Of a stretch of 64,000 nucleotides of DNA, positions 1 to 13,354 are shown piece by piece. Made by a program: the position numbers and the translations under genes. This DNA is from Paraburkholderia sp. Its GTDB lineage: Bacteria > Pseudomonadota > Gammaproteobacteria > Burkholderiales > Burkholderiaceae. A model generated the notes under the pieces. The model had not been told where the DNA came from. It saw nothing but the letters and a program-made list of their open reading frames with translations, and did no database searches. Numbering within the stretch: position 1 is the first letter of the stretch; every line of letters begins with the position of its first letter. Location: the NCBI GenBank assembly GCA_004322045.1, contig SCRN01000017.1, positions 53,314-117,313 of the forward strand. Reading direction: 5' to 3'.

Positions 1-2081
1 GATTCCGATTGACGGTGCGGTTAAAGCGCCCGCATGGGTACGCCAATTTCGCGGGCCAGGACACGGAAGTCTCTTTACTCGAGCGGGGCGTTCGTGCGAC
101 CGGCGCCGTGGCGCCCGCTGCCGTGGCGATACGCTTGCCGGGGACGGCAGGCGGCGTGGGCACGGCGATCGATCGCGTGCGCTTCGCATTGCGCGAGCGC
201 ATCGAGCAGGCGCTTGCCGATGCACGGCATCGCGGCATCGTGGCGGCGCTTGCGATCGGGACTCAAGATGCGATTGCCGATGACGATCGCATTGCGTTGC
301 GCCGCACGGGGACGAGCCACCTCGTCGCGGTATCGGGTTTGCACATCGGGTTCGTTGCGGGGCTGTGCGCCATGCTGACGTCGTGGCTATGGCGACGCTC
401 GTGTTTCTTGGGAGCGATCCTTGCCGCTCGAGGCAGGCGCGAGTGGCCGCTCGTGTTGCCGGCGCCGGTTGTCGCCACGCTGGCGGGCGCTGTGTGCGCG
501 CTCGGGTATGCCGCGCTTGCCGGATTTAACGTGCCGGCGCAGCGCGCGCTGTGGATGCTCGTCGTGACGAGCATGGCGTTCGTGCTCGGGCGCAGCGTTG
601 CGTTCTCTCTCGTGCTCGCGTGGGCGGCGGCGCTCGTGTCGATCGTCGATCCGTGGGCGGTGACGTCCGCCGGCTTCTGGCTGTCCTTCGGCGCCGTCGC
701 TGTGATCGCATTCGCGATGCGAACCCGCTTACGCGCGCGTTCGGACATCGAGGCGCAGTTCGACGAGGTCCACGCTATCCGCGCGACCGATGCGGCGTGG
801 GTTCCGACGGACGAACCGCCGGACGGTCCCGACCGCTCGCGATGGCGCCGCCGGCTCGCTAGCGTGCGCGCCAAATGCGCCGATGCCGTGCGTGCGCAAT
901 GGGCTGTCACGCTCGGCTTCGCGCCCTTGACGGCATATTGGTTTTCGCAAGTTTCGCTCGTCGGGCCGTTGGCGAATGCCGTCGCCGTGCCATGGGTCAG
1001 TGTGCTCGTCGTGCCGATCGTGCTCGTCGCGCTCGTATTGCCCGCGCCGCTCGATGCGCTCGCCTACGAGGCGGCGCATGCATTGCTGGAACCGCTGATG
1101 CGGCTACTACATGCGCTCTCGCAATCGCCGTGGGCGGACGGGTATCCGCCGCGCCCCTCATTGTGGGCCGTGGTGTCGGCGCTCGCGGGCGTCGCCTGGT
1201 GCTTGATGCCGCGCGGTTGGCCGTTGCGCTTTGCCGCGCCGCTCACCTGGCTGCCGCTCGTCGTTCCGGGCGCACCGCAGGTCGAGCCCGGATCGTTTCG
1301 GCTCACTGCGCTCGACGTGGGGCAGGGCGCGTCGATCTTGATAGAAACGCGACGCCGCTCGCTGCTGTTCGATGCGGGCACCGGCCCGGAGTCGAGCAAC
1401 GCCGGTGCGCGCGTCGTCGCGCCCTATCTGCGGGCCAACGGTGTCGCGCGCCTGGACGCGCTCGTCGTGAGTCACGGCGATGCCGACCATGCGGCAGGCG
1501 TGCCGGCCGTGCTCGCGGCCGCCGACGTTAGCCAAGTGCTGGGCGGATTGCCGCCGGACCACCCTGTGTGGGGCCAGGCGCAGGCGACGGGCGCCGAGCG
1601 TCTGCGCTGCGCGGCGGGCCAACGCTGGCAATGGGACGGTGTGACGTTCGAAGTCCTCTGGCCCGATCCCGGACCGTTGCCGGCGCGTTCCAACGAGCAG
1701 TCGTGCGTCCTCAAGGTCAGCGCGAGCGGCATGAGCGCGCTGCTGACGGGCGACATCGGCGCTTCCTCGGAGCGCCTGCTCGTTCGCCGCGGGCCCGATG
1801 CGCTAGGCGCCGACGTGCTGCTCGTCGCTCATCACGGCAGCGCAACCTCGTCCACCGAGCCTTTCCTCGATTCGGTTCAGCCGCGCATTGCGGTATTTCA
1901 GGTAGGCTATCGCAATCGCTTTCGCCATCCCCATCCGCATGTTTGGTCGCGCCTGGACGAACGCGGCATCGCGCTCGCGCGAACCGATCGTGACGGTGCG
2001 GCGCGCGTCACGCTGGAGGCCGGTCGGCTCACGCTCGAACGCTATCGGCAAACACATGCGCGCTATTGGATGGATCGATAA
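1..2081 (+). CDS. comEC: ComEC/Rec2 family DNA uptake channel protein, 5' end outside the window
   Basis: Inner-membrane channel that passes single-stranded DNA into the cytoplasm during natural transformation. The reading frame is open to the left edge (in frame from base 3), so a TTG at base 9 is not the true start. The visible part begins at the end of the N-terminal DUF4131-type domain (motif GVRATG). The hydrophobic Competence domain follows, with motif HLVAVSGLHIGF near residue 105 of the visible part. A C-terminal metallo-beta-lactamase-like domain starts near residue 430 (LDVGQGASILIE, SHGDADHAAG, VAHHGS). About 690 visible residues fit a family of roughly 750-850, so probably 100-150 residues are missing. 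Whether the strain is transformable cannot be judged here. Confidence 0.9.
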   Translation, partial: FRLTVRLKRPHGYANFAGQDTEVSLLERGVRATGAVAPAAVAIRLPGTAGGVGTAIDRVRFALRERIEQALADARHRGIVAALAIGTQDAIADDDRIALRRTGTSHLVAVSGLHIGFVAGLCAMLTSWLWRRSCFLGAILAARGRREWPLVLPAPVVATLAGAVCALGYAALAGFNVPAQRALWMLVVTSMAFVLGRSVAFSLVLAWAAALVSIVDPWAVTSAGFWLSFGAVAVIAFAMRTRLRARSDIEAQFDEVHAIRATDAAWVPTDEPPDGPDRSRWRRRLASVRAKCADAVRAQWAVTLGFAPLTAYWFSQVSLVGPLANAVAVPWVSVLVVPIVLVALVLPAPLDALAYEAAHALLEPLMRLLHALSQSPWADGYPPRPSLWAVVSALAGVAWCLMPRGWPLRFAAPLTWLPLVVPGAPQVEPGSFRLTALDVGQGASILIETRRRSLLFDAGTGPESSNAGARVVAPYLRANGVARLDALVVSHGDADHAAGVPAVLAAADVSQVLGGLPPDHPVWGQAQATGAERLRCAAGQRWQWDGVTFEVLWPDPGPLPARSNEQSCVLKVSASGMSALLTGDIGASSERLLVRRGPDALGADVLLVAHHGSATSSTEPFLDSVQPRIAVFQVGYRNRFRHPHPHVWSRLDERGIALARTDRDGAARVTLEAGRLTLERYRQTHARYWMDR

Positions 2082-2108
2082 AACGAACGAATCGGAGGCA
2101 AGAGGCGC

Positions 2109-2918
2109 TTGAAAGAAATCATCCACTTTTCGCACGCGAACGGGTTTCCCGCCTCGACGTACCGAACGCTCTTCGCCGAACTATCCGATGATTACGAGCT
2201 TCGCTATCTCGAACGCATCGGCCACGATCCGCGCTATCCCGTCACGAGCGATTGGCCGCATTTGGTCGAAGAGTTGCTGGCCGATGTCGACCGCCGTTAC
2301 GAGCGGCCGGTGTGGCTCGTCGGCCATTCGCTCGGCGGCTATCTTTCGCTGATGGCCTCTCTGAAGCACCCGCATCTCGTGCGCGGGGTCATCATGCTCG
2401 ACTCTCCGATCATCGCGGGCTGGCGTGCGAACGTGCTGCGTTTCTCGCAATGGACCGGGCTCGACGAGCGGCTCTCACCGGCCGCGGCCACGCGCAAGCG
2501 CCGTACCCATTGGGCGAGCCGCGACGAGGCGTGGCGACATTTCCGCGCCAAACCGGCGTTCGCGCGATGGGACGAGCGCGTGCTCGCCGACTACGTCGAC
2601 TTCGGCATCCCGCCCGTCGCGCCGGGCGGCGCCCGTGCGCTCGCGTTCGATCGCGACGTCGAGTACCGCATTTACCGTACCTTGCCGCGCACGCTCGGTG
2701 CGCGGCTCGCCCATGGGCCGAGCGTGCCTGTGGGCTTCATCGCGGGGACGCGTTCCAAGGAGATCCGCCAAGTCGGGCTCGAGGCGACGGCGCGTGCGGC
2801 GCGCGGACGCATCGAATGGATCGAGGGCAGCCATTTGTTTCCGATGGAGCGGCCGATCGAGACGGCGCGCGTGCTGCTCGGCATGCTGCGCCGATTGCGC
2901 GAAGGAGATGGCCAGTAG
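2109..2918 (+). CDS. alpha/beta hydrolase
   Basis: Predicted cytoplasmic serine hydrolase of 269 residues with an alpha/beta-hydrolase fold. The HANGFP segment near residue 9 would form the oxyanion loop, and GHSLGG near residue 75 carries the nucleophile serine. The late EGSHLFPMERP segment supplies the likely catalytic histidine. The start is TTG, preceded by GGAGGCAAGAGGCGC; no ATG exists before the nucleophile region, so TTG is the only reasonable start. It lies 27 bp after comEC on the same strand and may be co-transcribed. The substrate is unknown; members of this group are annotated only as hydrolases or esterases. Confidence 0.8.
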   Translation: MKEIIHFSHANGFPASTYRTLFAELSDDYELRYLERIGHDPRYPVTSDWPHLVEELLADVDRRYERPVWLVGHSLGGYLSLMASLKHPHLVRGVIMLDSPIIAGWRANVLRFSQWTGLDERLSPAAATRKRRTHWASRDEAWRHFRAKPAFARWDERVLADYVDFGIPPVAPGGARALAFDRDVEYRIYRTLPRTLGARLAHGPSVPVGFIAGTRSKEIRQVGLEATARAARGRIEWIEGSHLFPMERPIETARVLLGMLRRLREGDGQ

Positions 2919-3029
2919 GCGGCTGCTTGGCGAGATAGCTCGCGAAACCGAAGGGGCGCCGTTCCCACGGCGGCGCCGCGCGTTCCATTAACGAGCGGCT
3001 CACGCGTTCGATAAACGAGCGGACCCTAA

Positions 3030-6903
<3,874 letters not shown>

Positions 6904-7011
6904 CGCGCGTCAGCTTCCTACGCGATCGTTTTTGCTTGCCGCCTCGTGCTTTGGTTCCCAAGGGTTCGCCCGCGGGGCGCACGGGGCGGTTTTGAATTTG
7001 CGGCCTTCTGA

Positions 7012-7467
7012 ATGCGCCTCGTCACCGTAGCTCTCGTCGCCCTCCTTGCGCTGATCCAGTATCCGCTTTGGTGGGGCCATGGCGGATGGCTGCGCGTGCA
7101 TGAATTGCGCGGCGCCCTGGCGGCGCAACAACAGAAGAACGCGGACGAAAAGCTGCGCAACGAGCGGATCGAAGGGGAAGTGCAGGACTTGCAAAACGGC
7201 ACGGCCGCCGTCGAAGAGCGCGCGCGCTACGAAATGGGGATGGTCAAAGGGGGCGAGGTGTTCGTGCAGTTCGTCTCGCCGAACGCCACGTCGAGCGTGC
7301 CGGCTGCGGCTGTTCCGAGCAATACGTCCACGCGGGGCGAGGTGTCCGCGGCGCCGGTCAGCGTCGTGCCGAACCCGGTCTCACGCGAACGGCCCTCGAA
7401 GGCTAAGAAGCGCGCTGGCCAGAAGGCGAAGCACCCGGCTGCGCCGAAAGGGCATAGCGCCGGTTGA
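7012..7467 (+). CDS. ftsB: cell division protein FtsB (DivIC/septum formation initiator family)
   Basis: Small bitopic membrane protein that joins FtsL and FtsQ in the divisome. Residues 1-20 form one membrane segment ([19 protein letters not shown]). A periplasmic coiled-coil with [21 protein letters not shown] follows, then the conserved [18 protein letters not shown]. At 151 residues it is longer than the E. coli protein (103) because of a low-complexity C-terminal tail from about residue 95, rich in Ala, Pro, Ser and Lys. No clear Shine-Dalgarno sequence stands before this ATG, but the membrane segment begins directly after it. Confidence 0.9.
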   Translation: MRLVTVALVALLALIQYPLWWGHGGWLRVHELRGALAAQQQKNADEKLRNERIEGEVQDLQNGTAAVEERARYEMGMVKGGEVFVQFVSPNATSSVPAAAVPSNTSTRGEVSAAPVSVVPNPVSRERPSKAKKRAGQKAKHPAAPKGHSAG

Positions 7468-7502
7468 ACTGGCCTCGCGCCGTGTCTTGGCGATCCTTAC
7501 CC

Positions 7503-7895
7503 TTACCACCACCAGCCGGGGTAGTAGCCCGGGCTCGTGTATCCCACCCCCCACCCGCTGTTCCATCCGCCGTAATACGTCCCGAACGTCACGGGCGCCG
7601 GGTAGTAGTAAGGCGCGTAGTAGCGAGCCCATGCGCTCGCCGACATCGCCTCGTTCTGTTCACGCAAAACTTGCTTGTCGATTTCGTCGTAGCGCTTTTT
7701 CTCGGCGGCCGAGAGCGGATGCGCAGACTCTGCCGCGCCGGGTTGCCCTGGAGGCAAGCGACTGAGGATGGGGCCGGGCGGCGGCGCTACGACGCAGCCG
7801 GAGAGTAACGCGAAGGCAGCGGCGCCGGCGCCTGCGCGCGCCAAGCGGCCGATGCGCTCTGCCAGCGAGGGAGGCTGAGTAATCGTGGCATTCAT
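7503..7895 (-). CDS. small predicted lipoprotein, Tyr/Gly/Pro-rich C-terminus
   Basis: Starting from MNATITQPP the protein has 130 residues, a hydrophobic segment and a lipobox (ALLSGC), so it is predicted to be lipidated and exported. GGAG stands about 11 bp upstream of this ATG, and the longer open frame would bury the signal peptide. The mature part holds an acidic/basic helix (SAAEKKRYDEIDKQVLREQN) and a tail rich in Tyr, Gly and Trp (YYYPAPVTFGTYYGGW). It is convergent with ftsB. No family recognised. Confidence 0.65.
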   Translation of the reverse strand: MNATITQPPSLAERIGRLARAGAGAAAFALLSGCVVAPPPGPILSRLPPGQPGAAESAHPLSAAEKKRYDEIDKQVLREQNEAMSASAWARYYAPYYYPAPVTFGTYYGGWNSGWGVGYTSPGYYPGWWW

Positions 7896-8064
7896 GGGGG
7901 ACGGACTCCGAGTGGCGCGAAGCAAGGACACAGGCATGTGCGCGCGATATGGCCGATGCGGGCGTGCGGGCCCAACGCAGTGTCGATGCCGATCAGTGCC
8001 GATCAGTGCCGAATAGTGCATACGCACGTTCGCCCGCATGGGATCGACCTGAACCGGCTCTAGT

Positions 8065-9015
8065 CTAGTGGCGCTGGGTCCGCGCCGGAGCGACGCCAGC
8101 CGTCACCTCGGTCGCGGCGAACAACTGGGCAACATCGACGGGATCGAACACGTAGCGTTGATTGCAGTATTCGCAGTGGATTTCCACGTGACCCTGTTCG
8201 GCGATGACCCCTTCGACTTCGATCCGCCCGAGCATTTTCAGCATCGAGCCGACGCGCCCGCGCGAGCAACTGCATTCGAAGCGGGTGAGCGTCGGCGCGA
8301 AGTGCTGTACGTTTTCCTGCCAGAACAAACGCCTGAACAACGTCTGGGGCTCTTCCCGAAGCAGCTCTTCTTGCGACAGCGTGCCGCCGAGCACGCAAAC
8401 GCGCTCCCAGGTATCGGCGTCGTGTTCGCCCGAGTGCGGCACGATGCCCCCGTCGCCCGGCAGCTTTTGCAGCAGCATGCCGACTGCGCGCTCTGGATTG
8501 GCCGCGAGCCACAAACGTGTGTCGAGTTGCTCCGAATGATGCATGTAATGTTCGAGGACCGCGGCGATGGACTGCAGTGGGCCTTCGTGACTGCTCAAAG
8601 GCACGATGCCTTGATACGGCTGCTGGCCTGGCCGCTTGTCGTGCGGGTCGAGTGTGATCACGCAGCGTCCGTGACCGCTCGCGTTCAGCAATTCGACGAA
8701 CGAAAGGCTATCGCCGAGCGTCTGATCGAACTCGCTCGATATCTTCGCCGTCGCGCGCATGGTAAGGTCGGAGGTGCATTGCACGACGAGCATTTTGATC
8801 GGGCCATCGCCGAAAATTTGCATGATCATCGTGCCGTCGAACTTCAGGTTCGCCGACAACAACGCGCATGCGGCCATCATCTCGCCGAGAATGTCGCGCA
8901 CGGCCACCGGGTACTGCCGGCGCGCGAGCACCTCCTGCCAGGTGTTGCGCAGCGAGACGATCTCGCCACGTACCGGCGCTGCGGCGAAGATGAATTTTTG
9001 CAACTGGTCGTCCAC
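8065..9015 (-). CDS. hslO: Hsp33 family redox-regulated molecular chaperone
   Basis: Cytoplasmic holdase activated by oxidative unfolding. 316 residues. The C-terminal zinc/redox switch is intact, with CSC near residue 249 and CEYC near 282, giving the four cysteines of the family. The N-terminal part starts with DQLQKFIFAAAPVRGE, typical of Hsp33. The start is GTG with AAGGA eight bases upstream. The next leftward-transcribed gene upstream, the hexapeptide protein, ends 62 bp away, so the two may share a transcript. Confidence 0.95.
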   Translation of the reverse strand: MDDQLQKFIFAAAPVRGEIVSLRNTWQEVLARRQYPVAVRDILGEMMAACALLSANLKFDGTMIMQIFGDGPIKMLVVQCTSDLTMRATAKISSEFDQTLGDSLSFVELLNASGHGRCVITLDPHDKRPGQQPYQGIVPLSSHEGPLQSIAAVLEHYMHHSEQLDTRLWLAANPERAVGMLLQKLPGDGGIVPHSGEHDADTWERVCVLGGTLSQEELLREEPQTLFRRLFWQENVQHFAPTLTRFECSCSRGRVGSMLKMLGRIEVEGVIAEQGHVEIHCEYCNQRYVFDPVDVAQLFAATEVTAGVAPARTQRH

Positions 9016-9077
9016 AACGTTTCCTTCGATCGTATATTGCGCGTGGCGCGGGGCCTGCGGCGAAGCGGCGCGCGGTG

Positions 9078-9602
9078 TTAGCCGATCCGCACGAGCTGTG
9101 CCTTGAACAGCTCGCGGCGGGCCACATAGGTTTCTGCACTTTGGGCGAGGCCCTTGACTTCATCGTCCGTCAATTCCCGGACGACGCGCGCCGGCGCGCC
9201 GAGAATGAGCGACCGGTCCGGAAACGTCTTGTTTTCGGTGACGACGCTGCCGGCGCCAACCAGACAGTTGCGGCCGATTACCGCACCATTCAAGACCACC
9301 GCTTGAATGCCGACGAGGGAGCCGTCCCCGATCGTGCAGCCATGTAGCATGGCTTGATGGCCCACCGTTACGCCATTGCCGATCGTGAGCGGCCGGCCTG
9401 GATCGGTATGGAGCACTGCCCCTTCTTGAACGTTGCTGTTCGGGCCGATCGTGATCGGTTCGTTGTCGCCGCGAATGGCTGCGCCAAACCACACGCTCGC
9501 ATGCTCTTCGAGCGTAACTTTGCCAACGATCGTGGCGGTATCGGCCACGAAGACGCTTTCGTGAATCGTCGGAGCATGGTCTCCCAGCTTGTAAATCGGC
9601 AC
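9078..9602 (-). CDS. gamma-carbonic anhydrase-like hexapeptide repeat protein
   Basis: Left-handed beta-helix protein of 174 residues (VPIYKLGDHAPTI at the N-terminus). Hexapeptide repeats run from about residue 20 to 130. Metal-ligand histidines are visible in VLHTD, VGHQAMLH and nearby, as in the YrdA/PaaY gamma-class family. The start is GTG at 9602 because AAGGAGCC ends five bases before it; upstream codons in the frame overlap the divergent ferritin-like gene and are not needed. Carbonic anhydrase activity of this subfamily is often untested, so the role is a family inference. Confidence 0.88.
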   Translation of the reverse strand: MPIYKLGDHAPTIHESVFVADTATIVGKVTLEEHASVWFGAAIRGDNEPITIGPNSNVQEGAVLHTDPGRPLTIGNGVTVGHQAMLHGCTIGDGSLVGIQAVVLNGAVIGRNCLVGAGSVVTENKTFPDRSLILGAPARVVRELTDDEVKGLAQSAETYVARRELFKAQLVRIG

Positions 9603-9754
9603 AATGGCTCCTTGGGCGAGTAGTGCGCAGGCCCGCGGGATGCCGCAAAATGCTGCGGTCCCCGCGCGCAGTGTCGAATCGCATATTGTAAACGGTCCGC
9701 TCGGGGGCTGCGGCGGACGGGGCTGCGGCGCCGATCGCTTTGTTCTCACTATCG

Positions 9755-10624
9755 ATGAATCAGCCTTTGTCCAATTCCATGGTCGAGCACGATCGTACCG
9801 GCGATCTACGCCGTGCGGCGCTGGCAGCGCTGTGCGAGCGCGACCCGGCGGCGAAAGCGGCGGCTGCCGGCGCCTTGTTCGCCCGTTACCGGGCGGGCGA
9901 AACGATATGCCTAGCCGACGAGCCGCTCGAGGAGCCTGCGGGGCTGCCGGGAAAGCCGGAGCGGCCAGCGCTCGTCGAGCCGCGCCTGTTGCGCCACCGA
10001 GGCATGCAGACGCAGTCCGGCCGCGCGGTCTTGCTGCACGCGCTGGCACACATCGAATTCAACGCGATTAATCTGGCCCTCGACGCTGTGTGGCGGTTCG
10101 AGGGGCTGCCGCTGGCGTATTACGCCGATTGGCTACGCGTGGCCGCCGAGGAAGCGCGCCACTTCGAACTGCTGCAGTCTCGCTTGCGCGAGTTCGGTCA
10201 CGCATACGGCGATTTCCCGGCGCACGATGGCCTTTGGGACATGTGTGCGCGCACGCGCGAAGACGTTCTTGCACGCATGGCGCTCGTTCCTCGCACGCTA
10301 GAGGCTCGCGGCCTGGATGCCTCGCCGCCGATCCGTGCCCGCCTCATGCAAGCGGGGGACGCGCAATCCGCCGCGATCCTCGATGTCATCTTGCGCGACG
10401 AAATCGGCCACGTGCGCATCGGCAATCGCTGGTTCAGGCATGTGTGCGAGGTGCGCGGCCTCGAGCCGCACGAGACATACACTCGTCTTGCCGCGCAATA
10501 TCATGCGCCTCGGTTGCGTGGGCCGTTCAATTTCGACGCGCGGCGCGACGCCGGTTTCGACGAAGCCGAATTGGCGGCGTTGGCCTTGCAGGAGCGCGCC
10601 GGTCGCGGCCCAGGGGAGCCGTAG
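9755..10624 (+). CDS. ferritin-like domain protein (DUF455 family)
   Basis: Predicted helical diiron-type protein of 289 residues. Possible metal-ligand motifs are HIEFNAINLALDA near residue 95, EEARHFELL near residue 127 and RDEIGHVRIGN near residue 210, which fit a four-helix ferritin-like bundle. The start is uncertain: ATG 9755 is chosen over TTG 9740 and ATG 9779, none with a strong ribosome site. It diverges from the carbonic anhydrase-like gene with about 150 bp between them. Related proteins are sometimes compared with the tRNA hydroxylase MiaE, but that function cannot be asserted here. Confidence 0.75.
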   Translation: MNQPLSNSMVEHDRTGDLRRAALAALCERDPAAKAAAAGALFARYRAGETICLADEPLEEPAGLPGKPERPALVEPRLLRHRGMQTQSGRAVLLHALAHIEFNAINLALDAVWRFEGLPLAYYADWLRVAAEEARHFELLQSRLREFGHAYGDFPAHDGLWDMCARTREDVLARMALVPRTLEARGLDASPPIRARLMQAGDAQSAAILDVILRDEIGHVRIGNRWFRHVCEVRGLEPHETYTRLAAQYHAPRLRGPFNFDARRDAGFDEAELAALALQERAGRGPGEP

Positions 10625-10761
10625 ATCTCATGGGCCGGCTCGCATCGCGGTGGCAATCGAGCCGCGAGTCTAAATGTCGCCGTGTGGCAGTGCAGCGAAA
10701 TCTGTCATACCTGGATATAATCGAACGATCATTCGTTTTTGCGGCATAGCCGCTTCCCACC

Positions 10762-11646
10762 ATGAACAACCCGCAATCCGATTTCGTCACCGTGCGCGGC
10801 GTCAAGCTGCACGTGCGGCGTTGGGGCAACGCCGACGCGCCGACGCTTTTCATGTTGCATGGCTGGATGGACGTTTCGGCGTCGTTTCAGTTCGTGGTCG
10901 ATGCATTGGGCGGCGATTGGCAGGTGATCGCCCCCGATGCGCGCGGGTTCGGCTTATCGGATTGGCCGGTGGCCGAGCGCGGCGGCGGCCACTACTGGTT
11001 TCACGATTACTTGAGCGACCTCGAAGCGCTGCTCGATCACTACGCGCCCACGGGGCAAGTGAATCTCGTTGGCCACAGCATGGGGGCAAACGTCGTTTGC
11101 CTGTATGCCGGAGCGCGGCCCGAGCGCGTGCGGCGCGTCGTCGATCTCGAGGGCTTCGGGCTCGCGCCGGCGCGTGCCAGCGAGTGGCCGCGCCGGTTGG
11201 CGGCTTGGCTCGACGATATGCGTGAGCCCGCGCGCCTCAAGACCTATGAGTCCCTCGAGGACGTCGCCGCACGTCTGATCAAGACGAACCCCCGGCTCAC
11301 GCCCGAGCGAGCGCGCTTTTTGGCCCGGCACTGGGCCAAGCTCGGCGAAGACGGCCGTTACATGTTGCTGGCCGATCCGGCGCACAAGCACCATGGGCCA
11401 TTGCTGTATCGTCTCGACGAAGTGATGGCGGTCTGGTCCGAGGTGACGGCGAAGGTGCTGCACGTGGAGGCCGTCGCATCGCCCACGCTCGCGATGCTTG
11501 CGGGCTCGATTCCGCTCGATGAATACAAGGCGCGCTTCAAGGCGTTTCCCGACTGGCGAGAAAAATTGATCGACGACGCGGGGCACATGGTCCATCACGA
11601 CCAGCCCGAGCACGTGGCGGCGCTGATCGAGGCGTTTTGCGCTTGA
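10762..11646 (+). CDS. alpha/beta hydrolase
   Basis: 294-residue alpha/beta-hydrolase. MLHGWMDVSASFQ near residue 30 gives the oxyanion region. GHSMGAN near residue 104 carries the nucleophile serine, and GHMVHHDQPE near 275 the catalytic histidine. A perfect TATAAT at 10716-10721 lies about 40 bp before the ATG and is the probable -10 box, though no good -35 is visible. It is preceded by the DUF455 gene and followed by the PHP phosphatase gene. The substrate is unknown. Confidence 0.85.
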   Translation: MNNPQSDFVTVRGVKLHVRRWGNADAPTLFMLHGWMDVSASFQFVVDALGGDWQVIAPDARGFGLSDWPVAERGGGHYWFHDYLSDLEALLDHYAPTGQVNLVGHSMGANVVCLYAGARPERVRRVVDLEGFGLAPARASEWPRRLAAWLDDMREPARLKTYESLEDVAARLIKTNPRLTPERARFLARHWAKLGEDGRYMLLADPAHKHHGPLLYRLDEVMAVWSEVTAKVLHVEAVASPTLAMLAGSIPLDEYKARFKAFPDWREKLIDDAGHMVHHDQPEHVAALIEAFCA

Positions 11647-11745
11647 GTGGCGGCGCGGTTGTCGGGGGAGCAGCGTTAGCCGAGCGGCCAGCCCGCTCTT
11701 TTGCTGCGTTGCGGGTAAAATGAAAGATCATTTGATCCCGACAGC

Positions 11746-12576
11746 ATGAACGCCGATCTCCATTGCCATTCGAATGTTTCCGACGGCTTGCTTGCGCCGC
11801 GTGAAGTCGCGCGCCTCGCGCAGGCGGGCGGGGTAACGCTTTGGGCGTTGACCGATCACGACGAAGTAGCGGGGCAGGCCGAAGCGCGTAGCGAGGCGCA
11901 AGCGCTGGGCATGCGTTACGTGTCCGGCGTGGAGATCTCCGTCACCTGGGCCTCGCGCACCGTGCATATCGTCGGCCTCGATATCGACGCGGCCTGTCCC
12001 ACGCTCGTCGCGGGGCTGCACGCTACGCGCAACGGGCGCACGGCGCGAGCCCGGGCGATGAGCGATGCGCTTGCCGAGGTCGGCATCGAGGGCGCCTACG
12101 AGGGCGCGCTGCGCTACGTAGGGAATCCCGATCTGATTTCGCGCACGCATTTCGCGCGTTTTCTGGTCGAAAAAGGCTACGCGGCTTCGATTTCGGAAGT
12201 CTTCGAGCGCTATCTCGGCGAGGGCAAACCGGGGTACGTGCCGCACCGTTGGGCGACGCTCGAGAACGCGGTCGCATGGATTCGCGCCGCAGGGGGCGTC
12301 GCGGTGATTGCCCATCCTGGCCGTTACAAGTTCACGCCGCTCGAGTTCGATACGTTGTTCGGTCAGTTTCAGGATTTGGGCGGCAAAGCCATTGAAGTGG
12401 TGACGGGCAGTCATACGCCGGATCAGTTTCGCGAATACGCGGAAGTGGCGCGCCGTTTTGGTTTCGAAGCGTCGCGCGGCTCCGATTTTCATGCGCCGGG
12501 CGAGGGGCGCATAGGCCTTGGCTTGCTGCCGCCGTTGCCGTCCGATCTCACGCCGGTTTGGCTACGCTGGCGTTAG
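11746..12576 (+). CDS. PHP-domain 3',5'-nucleoside bisphosphate phosphatase (RNase AM / YciV type)
   Basis: 276-residue PHP-superfamily metallophosphoesterase. The metal-site motif DLHCHSNVSDG is at residue 4, LTDHDEV near 40, the SGVEIS segment near 65 and IAHPGRYK near 186. RGSDFHAPGEG near residue 247 completes the site. Length and motif spacing match the E. coli RnaAM (YciV) group, which removes phosphate from 3',5'-bisphosphates and trims 5' RNA ends. It is followed by a YciO-like gene, and this pairing is seen in E. coli as well (yciV next to yciO), which strengthens both calls. Confidence 0.88.
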   Translation: MNADLHCHSNVSDGLLAPREVARLAQAGGVTLWALTDHDEVAGQAEARSEAQALGMRYVSGVEISVTWASRTVHIVGLDIDAACPTLVAGLHATRNGRTARARAMSDALAEVGIEGAYEGALRYVGNPDLISRTHFARFLVEKGYAASISEVFERYLGEGKPGYVPHRWATLENAVAWIRAAGGVAVIAHPGRYKFTPLEFDTLFGQFQDLGGKAIEVVTGSHTPDQFREYAEVARRFGFEASRGSDFHAPGEGRIGLGLLPPLPSDLTPVWLRWR

Positions 12577-12675
12577 CCATTTTCGCTCGAATCCACGCGC
12601 GGCCTTTCACTGCGCGCGTCTTGGCGCAGGCGGCGGCTCCGTCGACGTTTGCGCCGACTCATCGATCGTTCTCTC

Positions 12676-13308
12676 ATGTCCCAATTCTTCCGGATTCACC
12701 CCGACGATCCTCAGCCGCGCCTGATTTCGCAAGCGGCCCAAATCGTCAAAGATGGCGGAGTGATCGCACTGCCTACCGATTCGAGCTATGCGCTTGCGTG
12801 CCGCCTCGACGATAAGGATGCCGTAACACGCTTGCGTCGCGTTCGCGGGCTCGATGAGAGGCAGCACCTATCGCTGCTGGTTCGCGATTTGTCCGAATTG
12901 GCGACGTTTGCCATGGTCGACAATCGGCAGTTCCGGCTCATCAAATCGGTGACGCCGGGGCCTTACGTATTCATTCTGCTAGCGACGAAAGAAGTGCCGC
13001 GGCGCTTATCGCATCCGTCGCGCAAAACCATCGGGCTGCGGGTGCCGGATCACGCGATCACGCTCGCGTTATTGGAGGCGCTTGGCGAGCCGTTGATCGC
13101 GACCACGCTGATTTTGCCTGGCGAGGACGAGCCCCTGAACGATCCAGAAGAAATCCGCGCCCGTCTCGAAAAGCAACTCGATCTCGTGATCGACGGCGGC
13201 GCGTGTCCGCGCGAACCTTCGACGGTCGTCGACTTGACGAGCGAGATGCCTGCGCTCGTTCGCGCGGGGCGCGGATCGCTCGAGCCGTTCGGGCTCGCCG
13301 CATCATGA
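12676..13308 (+). CDS. L-threonylcarbamoyladenylate synthase-family protein (YciO/Sua5 type)
   Basis: YrdC-domain protein of 210 residues starting MSQFFRIHPDDPQ. Motifs are GGVIALPTDSSYAL near residue 27, KDAVTRLRRVRGL near residue 48 and PSRKTIGLRVPDH near 115. The spacing and the N-terminus resemble YciO rather than TsaC. YciO belongs to the family that makes threonylcarbamoyl-AMP for tRNA t6A, but its own role is less certain. It follows the RNase AM gene by 99 bp. An upstream in-frame GTG/CTG extension is not supported. Confidence 0.85.
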   Translation: MSQFFRIHPDDPQPRLISQAAQIVKDGGVIALPTDSSYALACRLDDKDAVTRLRRVRGLDERQHLSLLVRDLSELATFAMVDNRQFRLIKSVTPGPYVFILLATKEVPRRLSHPSRKTIGLRVPDHAITLALLEALGEPLIATTLILPGEDEPLNDPEEIRARLEKQLDLVIDGGACPREPSTVVDLTSEMPALVRAGRGSLEPFGLAAS

Positions 13309-13342
13309 GCCGCCGCGCCGCAAAGCGGGGTCGGCCGCTTGT

Positions 13343-13348
13343 TACAAT
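13343..13348 (+). promoter_or_regulatory. -10-like TACAAT close to the M50 protease start codon
   Basis: TACAAT ends six bases before the ATG at 13355. If it is a working -10 box, transcription would begin at or within a base or two of the start codon, giving a leaderless message. No convincing -35 box was seen, so the call is tentative. Confidence 0.3.
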
Positions 13349-13354
13349 ACTTCT